The position numbers were made by a program, and so were the translations under genes. Below the pieces are notes generated by a model. The model was given only the letters and a program-made list of their open reading frames with translations, did no database searches and was not told the origin of the DNA. A stretch of DNA of 64,000 nt, taken from positions 124,001-188,000 of the forward strand of contig BCJJ01000016.1 in assembly GCA_039545355.1 (NCBI GenBank), read 5' to 3'. Positions within the stretch are counted from its first letter, which is position 1, and each line of letters opens with the position of its first letter. This stretch comes from Trichosporon coremiiforme. Lineage: Eukaryota > Basidiomycota > Tremellomycetes > Trichosporonales > Trichosporonaceae. This document shows, piece by piece, positions 56,231 through 64,000 of this stretch.

Positions 56231-59027
56231 ATGGAGAATGGAGTGGGATCACATGCCTCGCCTCCAAACGGCGAGGTCGTGAACGGTAAGTCGTGGTCCA
56301 GGCTTTTCTTCATCGGCAAAGACGGCAAGGAGCGCAAGGTGAAAGACAAGGACGGCAAGGGCAAGGACAGCAAGGACAAGGATGGCAAGGAGGGCGTGAA
56401 CCCGTCGCCGAAATCTGCTTCCTCGACAACGCTCGACAGCGCAAGTGTCAGCGCCTTGAGCGCCGTGAGCGCGAGCGTCGCGAGCCTCAGCCTCAGCGCA
56501 AGTGTAAGCGCAAGCGCTACCGATGGCGAGGTCCCGCCGTCTCCCAAGTCCAGCAAGTCGGCCTTCGCGACCATCGGTAGCTCAAAGGCGCGCTCAAAGT
56601 CGCGCTTCTCCTACTCGTCCAACCGGGGACAGTCGTCGCCGTCCGTTCCCCAGACGGCGGCGTCCCCATCCGCATCCCCTCTCGTCCGGGATCGCGCTAA
56701 CAGGCATACAGGCATGTCCTCGTCGTCGGCCTCCGGCACGGCCGCGTCCGCAGACGACCACACCATCGCCACCACCCAGAACTCGGGCATTGCTCAGAAC
56801 ATTTCCGTCCAGATCGGCAAGCACCGCGCCGGAGAAACCTGTGAGCAGCTAGAGCTTCAGCTGCCAGACGTCGTCCTCGGGCTGACCGTCGCAGCTACCT
56901 CGGTCGAAGACACGAACAAGGCTACGAACAACTTCCAGACCCTCGCCACGAGAGCGAACAATAACGAAGCGACACTCGCGTCCCTCCTCCCCCCGGACCT
57001 GATTTCGGACGGCGCATCGGAGAATGGATCAGTCAGGTCGAGCGTCCAGGCCCGCGTCCCGTCGCGCCAGCTGTTACAGGCCGCACTCGACCTTGCTCAG
57101 CGCGCCGTCGAGATGGACAAGGGCAACGACGTCGCTGGCGCGCTGGCGGCGTACCGCGAGGCCGTGACCAAGCTGCGCGTCGTCATGGAGCGTGTTGGCG
57201 TCGAGCCGTCAGGAGAAGGCAAGCGGGCAAAGAACGATGATGAGGGAAGGACACTCCGGGGCATTGTGAGTTGATCGGAGGTTGTGTCAACTGACCATCA
57301 CAGCACGATGCGTATATGGCACGCATAACGTTGCTGTCAGCATACGAAAGCAACGAGGGCAACGTCAACGTCGACACGGAGCCCGAAGACACGATTCCCG
57401 GACTCAGCAGCTTAAACCTCGACGGCACCCTCGCGAACTTGACGCTGGACGGAGACATGTCTTCCTCCGCTGCGAACGCTGGCGCATCGACATCGGCTTT
57501 CAGCATCAGCATGTCCCCATCAACGTCAGCCAACGGCGCCAACGGCGACAGTGTCCTGCGCTCCCCTGACTCGGCCGTCGGCAGCTCAAGACGGCTACGC
57601 AAGCTCACGGGCGGCAAGTCGCTGGGACTCGACGAGGAATCTTCCAGCTTTGACCCGTCTTCCGTGGCCGACGCCGAGTCGTCGGCTCCGAGCTCATCTG
57701 CTGCCGCTGTCGCTGCGGGCGCCAGCGACGCAGGTGCTACTGACATCAGCAGCGTCAACTCTGTTTCGGCCGCGACAGCCGTGGACCCGACATCCCCGCG
57801 GAGTAGCCTGCAGCAGGAGGAGGACGACCGACCACTGCCGCCGTTACCCGGACCAGGGGAGGCGCGACCGCGCAAGCAGAGCCTGACCTCGTCCTCGCAG
57901 ACACTCAGCGCCACTAACAACGGCACGCTCAACCGGAGACACAAGGGCGGAGCGTCCATGTCGAGCATTTCGGAGATGAACCACGACTCGCCCCGGGATA
58001 GCGTCACCGACTATGACAGCGCGTCCATCAAGTTCCGGACAATGCGTTCGTACGCGAGCGGCAGTCCGGACGAGTATGGGCGGTCATCGCCGTCATCGCT
58101 CCAGGCAGTGTTCCGGCAGACGTTGGCCCCGCCAGTGCGCCTGCAGGGAACAGCACACCTCTCGCCGCGGCCAGAGCCGCAACCGGCCGACATCATCCAC
58201 CGTCCCTTCCACCTCCTCCGCATCCTCTACGCCTCGATGGACGCCTCCGGACCAGGAGCATACTTGACGAGCGTGATCCACATCGACCCGGCCGTCTGGA
58301 AGCCGGCAAGCTGGCGAAGCTCGGGCAGCTCCAAAGGGGCCAAGCTCACGGGCCAGGAGGCCAAGATCAAGTGCTGCGATGCGCTGATCGTGCACCTCGA
58401 AGCCGTGAAGCGGGCCGGCGCGCCGCTGCTCGACGGCGGGCGGGAGGAGCGGTTCGGCGCGGACGATGCCAACTCGCGTCTGTCTAAGAGCCAGATGGAG
58501 ACGGTCACGCGCTCGGCCGAGGAGATGCTCGCGTTACTGGAGGGGCTGGACGACGAGCTCGACTCGACGCACAAGCTGCTTACTTCGCGGGGTGTCGCCG
58601 TCGGCTCTGGTTGGAAGGGCAAGTCGCGGTCGTCTTGGGGCTCGCGCGTCGCCGCGCGTGTCGACAAGATGGCTGCGCGAAACTCGCCGTCCGACCAGAA
58701 CTCGGTCGAGCGGTACATCGACCTGTTATCGCAGCTGTTCTACTTAAGCGACGTGCTGAACGAGCACCTAAAGAACTTTACGGGCGACCAGAGCACGAAG
58801 CCGTACCAGAGCTTAAACGACAAGATGTACAAGGCGATCGAGAGCAAGCTGAACCGCTTCGCTCAGTTCATCGGCGTCATCCTCGTCCCCTTTGTCATGG
58901 ACGATTTCAAGGTCTTCATGGTACGTCTCCTCGGCATGTACAAGAAGGGGATCTCAACATTGGACTGAAGACTGACCCCGACCAGTCAGGGTACCTCAAG
59001 GGCGGCCTACGATACTTGGAAGAGTAG
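56231..59027 (+). CDS. MIT-domain protein with long disordered regions
   Basis: The exons are 56231-57265, 57304-58920 and 58986-59027 (897 residues); introns are 38 and 65 nt. The start is the first ATG in frame. The first 280 residues are low complexity: a Lys/Asp/Gly block (KDKDGKGKDSKDKDGKEG) and a Ser/Ala/Val block. Residues about 280-355 form a three-helix MIT domain (LLQAALDLAQRAVEMDKGND ... YREAVTKLRVVMERV ... HDAYMARITLL) that crosses the first intron. MIT domains bind ESCRT-III tails and are found in Vps4 and related trafficking proteins. After a second disordered part, a helical C-terminal region (about 640-897, including HRPFHLLRILYASMDASGPG and ERYIDLLSQLFYLSDVLNEH) looks conserved but I do not recognise it. 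A role in endosomal trafficking is an inference. Confidence 0.85.
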
Positions 59028-59893
59028 CTTCTTCTCCATCCCCCTTCCACGGCATTTCTCGGCACTTATAATGACACTTTCTCCTCTACTTTAATCCGAC
59101 GTTATCTGTTTCGCTTCTTCGCAATGACTTGTTTCCTGTTTCATCCGCGCCATGGTCCACTACCTTGGCCGCTGGGGCGCTCCTTCCGGCAGCCTCGGAT
59201 TCCACACATGGATCTCGCTTTCTTCGCTTTTCTTTCCTTCCCCGCTTTTGGTACCTCTGGTCTCCTTCTGACCCACGTCGACGACATACGACATCAAGAC
59301 TATACAGATCCACACCCACACACCCCTACGACGCTACCCTCGAACGAAACAGGAGAGAAAGAAAGAGACGAGCAGAGAGCGTTAATAATTCGTGATCTGT
59401 GACTGTTCCCAACCATACCTATGGGTCTCTTCTAGAGGATAAGAATTTCAAACAGATACTGTCTTGGTCACTTAATTTCGGACTTGATACACCGTTTCGC
59501 ATGTAACTGTTAGATGGGCGTGCAGCTGGGTGGCCATGGGGTAGCGTTATTCGCTGCACCCCCGCTGTGGTGTCGAACATGCCTTCGTCAGGCGCTAGGT
59601 GGGCCAACACTTTCTCACACTGGCTGCCCACATTCTTTCATTCGTCAGTCATTGAAGTCGCGAGACAAGGGAGAGTCGCGGGGCGGCGCAGGAGTCGAAG
59701 ACGGCCAAGGTGAGGAGGGCCGATCTCCGACTGGCGCCCCATTCCGTCCAAAGATCTCAGACGTCGATCGTGATCGACCTTCGGCGCACCACCCCCTTCC
59801 CACTCTATACCCTCTCCCCCTCTCCCCTCCCTTCACCCCCTTCTCTTCCACACCCAACGTCTGCAAAAGAGGAATCTCTCCATCGAGAGGCTC
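59028..59893. other. Convergent region between the MIT gene and tRNA-Trp
   Basis: No gene is seen. On the minus strand a TTTT run (59875-59878), 16 nt past the tRNA end, could be its polymerase III terminator. Confidence 0.4.
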
Positions 59894-59995
59894 CGACCCC
59901 GGCCCGACTCGAACGGACAACCTTCAGGAATACGTTTCGTATAGTATATCCCAGATCATTGGAATCTGAAGCGCTACCAATTACGCCACGGAGTC
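59894..59995 (-). tRNA. tRNA-Trp (CCA) with a 29-nt intron
   Basis: The minus strand folds as a cloverleaf. The acceptor stem pairs GACTCCG with CGGGGTC (one G-U type pair), the D arm is GCGT-AATTGGTA-GCGC, and the T arm is GTCCG-TTCGAGT-CGGGC, with internal A and B promoter boxes. The anticodon loop reads TT-CCA-A, then a 29-nt intron (59958-59930) at the standard position after base 37; the intron has its own hairpin ATACG-AAA-CGTAT. The body resembles eukaryotic tRNA-Trp. Two oddities are an A-C mismatch at 31-39 in the anticodon stem and G at the discriminator base. An alternative pairing would make the anticodon TCC (Gly), but it leaves base 26 missing. Confidence 0.75.
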
Positions 59996-61894
59996 AACCC
60001 GTGTTGTGGTCACGTGGGGAGGGGCGCCGGGCGGGAGGTCTCCCACGGGCGTTTGGGGCGAGGATCGCTGGGATCGTCAGCGATACCAGCTGTGGATGGG
60101 GTGGGTGAGCTGGGTGTTGGGTGAACGGGTGAACGGGTCCGTGGCGGGGAAGGATAAAGAATGAGTCTGCCAAAGACGACGTTGGAGTAAGCGATAATCC
60201 ACTGTAATTGCCCGAGCGCCGCTGGACCTGGAGCTTTGAACAAACCTCGTCTGAGCAGACGGCCTAGGAACGCCCACCTGTCAAATGATAGCCCCGCCAG
60301 CCCTCGCCATTCGCTGATGAGAGCGCAGCCAAGCGCCATGATTAGCGAGCTCGACGCCTATCTCGCCCAACGCCCCATGTGGTCCCATGTGATCCTTGGG
60401 CTGAGATAGACTTTAAGGGCGGCTCTCTCTGGCGTTTTCCGTGGCTCTTCGCTCGCCATCGTGTGCGCTATCTATCGATGATATCGGGCGTCAGTCACAC
60501 CCAAGAGCGGTTGGGCTTGAGTCGTTGGAGACGAAGAGGGTGAGCGTGCCTGGGGCAGTTCAGTGATGCTGCATCTGAGTCACAGGGTGAGATCAGGGGT
60601 ATGGGTGCAGACCGCGTACACGTGATAGCTCGCTATCAAAGCGAGCGGGCGGGCGAAGAGGACCGTGATGGTACCGTGATGGTTTCCGTCCCCTTAGTTG
60701 TCCTTCACGCCGACCAAAGCATACGGGAGCAGGTGGCATGCAGGCGCATAGTTGGCCACTCGCTATCGCGGCAGTCGTGGGCTCGACGCCCCAGAGCTTT
60801 CGCAGGCGGCTAATTGGGATAGTGGCAGGTGGGTGATCGACGACCAAAGCAGTTGCGAAAGCGACAAGTCGGAACGAGGCAGCCACACGGTGCATCGGCT
60901 CTCGCGACCGATGGCCGCGCGACGGCTTCGCGAGGACCCGCGAAGACAAAGAAAGTGGGAGAAAGGCAAAACGTAAAGTACGGTGTCTGCCTTCTGGTTT
61001 CCGGGAAGGACGGCAGAAGATAGGAGTAATTCAGCAGGAACGGCGCCCGGGTCTTCCGGGAGATCGACGTTGACGTCGACTCCTCTTTTGCTTTTTCGCA
61101 CCCAGCCCCAGTTCGCAGTATTGGCCTCCGAGTACTCCGAAGTTTAGTTTTCCCATCCCAAGGTGCCAAGTTTTGCCGTTCGTGTGCCGTGCGTGTGACC
61201 CACGTACCCACGGTCCGGCTTTGGCAGGCTTTGACCGCAATCTTAGCTCGCGATACGCGAGTTGGGGCAAGGATGCCCGGATGCCAGAAAGTTATCTCGT
61301 ATCGGACGCCGCTTTTCGTGTTGTCTCAGGCATCGAATCTGTATCTTACGGCAAGGACGGCGAGACACAACGCCATTGCGTTGTTAATCGCATATCTTTG
61401 TTCGGATGCGGGGCAGCGGGGCTGTCTGGGGCAAGCCCTTCCGGGTCTCCCGGACGTTGGAGCCACCTCCCACGTCGGCGGTACAGAGAAAGCCGTCGAT
61501 CTGCGATGGGATCTGCGGTGACCCGGCGGTGAAGTGCGGTGTCCCAAAACAAAGGTTCAACGCCTCGTTATCTTTGTGAGAGCCGGTCGGCGAACACGGC
61601 GCTTTTCATAATGGACATGCGTGGGAAAGTTGGATGGGTGAGACTGGATGAGAACTATGCATACGACTGTCAACGTCACGGAGTCGGATGAGCCGTTTGG
61701 GAGGTACTGGGGCTGGGTCTGGAAATAGCACGGCCGGTGAGCGCTAGGTGGGGAGCCAGGCACGGTCGCGTGAGGACGTGAACGGCTTTGTCCAGGTTAA
61801 TGTCAGCTGGCCCAACTTGTGTCGCACGCATCTGGGCTGGTTCCAGCGGAGATCAAGTCCAGACCGCGTGGCCGAGCCTTGCAAGTGGCAAAGT

Positions 61895-61918
61895 GGCAAA
61901 AGCGGCGATCCTCCCGAA
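61895..61918 (+). promoter_or_regulatory. Candidate Zn2Cys6 factor site, copy 1
   Basis: AGCGGCGATCCTCCCGAA contains CGG-N8-CCG. It shares 23 of 24 positions (one base indel) with a second copy 237 bp downstream and lies about 850 bp before the MFS gene. Binding is inferred from the half-site pattern only. Confidence 0.4.
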
Positions 61919-62131
61919 ACTTTTCCAAGATCTTCATGCTCAACCTCCCCAGGAATGACTGGGTTACCATGTATTGGGACCTGATAGACGAGTTATGCGA
62001 GCAAGGTGCACCGTGTTCAGCCGTGTTATTCCAATGCCGGGACGCGTAACGTACAACTCAGAGCCAAGACAACAATACGGCTGGAGGACCCGCGGGGAGC
62101 CGTGTTGGAGTCAGTCGCCGATTGCAACTTT

Positions 62132-62154
62132 GGCAAAGCGGCGATCCTCCCGAA
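62132..62154 (+). promoter_or_regulatory. Candidate Zn2Cys6 factor site, copy 2
   Basis: This is the second copy of the repeat, with the same CGG-N8-CCG core and the same flanking GGCAAA and GAA, about 610 bp before the MFS start. Confidence 0.4.
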
Positions 62155-62761
62155 CCTCTGCCTCAGCTGACAGGCACCTGTCTGCCTTGCCTTTCCCTTC
62201 TGGGCCGGCAATTGCTTCAGGTTTGCCTGCCTGGCCAGCCAGTTGTCCGCAGGTGCACCCGAACAGCTGGAGCAGGCGCCAGGGGCAGCCGGGACGCCCC
62301 CTGGCAAAACCCCGTAGAATCTATCTTGGTCGCACGCGTCAAGCTCACCTCCTACCCTGTGCTCACCCAAAGCAGCCGTTCGGCGAACGAGCCGTTTTTG
62401 CACCTCACCTCTCGACCCCATCCACCTCCTATCGGATCACTGGTGCCCCTCTGGAGCTAACCGGGGTCCTGTGGGTCCTGCGCTTGCACGCTGGCAGCTC
62501 GCGCGATCTAGGACAGGGAAAACAGCTAAGGACCACCAAGGGACTGGACCCGGTGGAACTAACGGCTAGTGGGATGACAGAGCCAAATAAAAGGACAGCA
62601 GGCTAGCGTCGTTCTTGTCGTGCACCGGCGCTCGACTTCCTCTATCTCTACCTTCTTCACATATTACCTTACTCTACTCCGCTTCACTCGTTGCGACTCC
62701 TTTCGAAGCTTTTCAGTCGACTTCCCCTTTCTTCGACAACCCGACGACTAGTGGTGACAAC

Positions 62762-64000
62762 ATGTCGCGCACAGGAAAGCTCGGAGACCGCCTCGCCTCC
62801 CTCAAGGCGGGCAAGTTCCGATGTGAGTGGCAAGCGCGGGCAGGCAGACTAGCTCGAAGTGCACACGACCGTCGCACACGAGTTACCTTGCCATCTCCAG
62901 AGCTCAACTGACAACAGACAACTCGCCCTGGACCCAGGTCACTCTCACGGGTATCATCTGTTTCCTGTCTCCCGGTCTCTTCAACGCGCTCTCCGGTCTC
63001 GGAGCCGGTGGCACCGACGATGTCACCACGATCAACGTCGGCAACTCGGTGCTCTACGCGTGCTTCTGTCTTATGGGTTTCTTCTCTGGTTCGATCAACA
63101 ACGTCTTCGGTCCCCGTCTGACCATGTGCATCGGCACGATGGGCTACTCTCTCTACGTCGGATCTCTCTGGGCCTTCGGTATCCACGGCCTGAAGATTAA
63201 GGCGTTCGTCATTGTTGCCTCTGCTATTCTTGGATGCTGTGCCTCGCTCCTCTGGACAGCCCAGGGAGCCATCATGATGGCGTACCCGTTGGAGAAGGAC
63301 AAGGGACGTTCGTTCTCGCTCTTCTGGTCCGTCTTCACGATGGGCGGTGTCGTCGGCTCTGCGATCGCCCTCGGTATCACCTCCAAGCAGAAGGACGGCG
63401 CCTCCGTCTCGACCGCCGTCTACATCACCTTCATTATCCTGATGATTATCGCCATCTTCGTGTGCTGGCTCGTCCTTCCCCCGTACTATGTCGTGCGTGG
63501 TGACGGCACTGTCGTCAAGCTCGAGTCGGACGTCGGTGTCATGCACGAGATCAAGGCCTTCGCCAAGCAGTTCCTCGACTGGCGCATGATCATGCTCTTC
63601 CCCATGTTCTTTACCTCGAACTACTTCTACGCCTACCAGGGATCGATCGTCTCCAAGATGTTCACTCCCCGTGGCCGTGCCCTCGCCGCTCTCCTCTCCA
63701 ACATCGGTGCTGTCTTCGGAGCCATCGTTGTCGGTTTCGTCCTCGACTACTTCCCCGGTGGCCGTCGCCGCCGTGCCATCGCCGGCTGGTGCTACACTCT
63801 CTTCATGCTCTGCCTCGTCTGGGGCGCTGGTATCGGCTTCCAGACCCGCTTCAAGCGTACCGACAACAACAGCACGTCGCTCGGCTGGGACTGGAATGAC
63901 AGCATCTCGCACGGCCCGCTCGCCCTCCTCTTCGCGTACTACTTCTGCGACTCGGCCTATCAGGGTCTTGCCTACTACACGATGGCCGGTCTCACCAACG
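62762..64000 (+). CDS. UNC-93-like MFS transporter (3' end outside window)
   Basis: The exons are 62762-62822 and 62918 running off the window end; the 95-nt intron starts GTGAGT and ends ACAACAG. A 20-residue hydrophilic start is followed by NSPWTQVTLTGIICFLSPGL and a series of TM helices. Motifs typical of the fungal UNC-93/DUF895 branch of the major facilitator superfamily are visible: PGLFNALSGLGAGG, TAQGAIMMAYPLEKDKGRSF, and MFFTSNYFYAYQGSIV. About 380 of the usual 450-500 residues are present, including roughly ten helices. These proteins are plasma-membrane or vacuolar carriers of mostly unknown substrate. The long open frame on the opposite strand (62713-63912) is a shadow. Confidence 0.92.

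Larger units (their letters stand above)
59996..62761. other. Gene-free region upstream of the MFS transporter gene
   Basis: No domain-bearing frame is seen in 2.8 kb. CACGTG occurs just upstream of the tRNA gene near 60012. Two copies of a 20-nt-plus direct repeat with a CGG/CCG palindrome lie at 61895-61918 and 62132-62154. Confidence 0.45.

Noticed and set aside
62713..63912. 399-codon open frame antisense to the MFS gene
   Set aside because: The sense frame has clear TM helices and family motifs; the antisense is Glu/Asp/Arg-rich shadow.

Overview
The window is nuclear DNA of a basidiomycete yeast or mould. A tremellomycete, possibly of the Trichosporonales, is my best guess; this is inference from gene content and intron style, and I could not search databases. 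The evidence is intron-split genes with very short GT-AG introns (mostly 35-60 nt) carrying a CTRAC-like branch site just before the acceptor, strong C/G bias at third codon positions, a sterol C-22 desaturase P450, a Zn2Cys6 factor, and a basidiomycete-type family of secreted QC...WSGG Ig-like proteins.

Layout. 1-1789 (-): 5' part of an Lrg1-like LIM/RhoGAP gene cut by the window edge. 4431-7565 (+): alanyl-tRNA synthetase with two in-frame AUGs, the longer form having a mitochondrial-type leader. 7862-9727 (-): copper-radical (glyoxal) oxidase. 10037-10146: assembly gap. 11897-12889 (+): four-TM MARVEL-like protein, followed by 33 copies of an 8-nt repeat. 13619-16387 (-): SulP/STAS anion transporter in 14 exons. 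17269-17333: a run of 65 G. 17994-22081 (+): three tandem paralogues, each with an Ig-like ectodomain, Ser/Thr-rich stalk, one TM helix and a cytosolic tail with a conserved AVDAGP...PPxYDPxW motif. 23817-25176 (+): secreted pepsin-type protease. 26397-26785 (-): histone H4. 27332-28933 (+): PXA-domain protein. 29191-30791 (-): Gcs1/ArfGAP1-type ArfGAP. 35726-37148 (+): Zn2Cys6 factor. 44244-46197 (-): Cdc1/Ted1/PGAP5-type phosphoesterase. 47736-48709 (+): Yop1/REEP ER-shaping protein. 50042-52183 (+): ERG5 (CYP61). 56231-59027 (+): MIT-domain protein. 59894-59995 (-): intron-containing tRNA-Trp. 62762 to the end (+): UNC-93-like MFS transporter, cut by the window end.

Most of these are unlinked housekeeping genes. 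Several act on the secretory and membrane system (ArfGAP, Yop1, Cdc1-like, MIT, PXA, SulP, ERG5), but nothing suggests they form a cluster. The most unusual unit is the tandem array of three PPxY-tailed surface proteins. Two large stretches (about 30.8-35.7 kb and 37.2-43.6 kb) hold almost no convincing gene. They are worth checking as centromeric, relic or lncRNA DNA.
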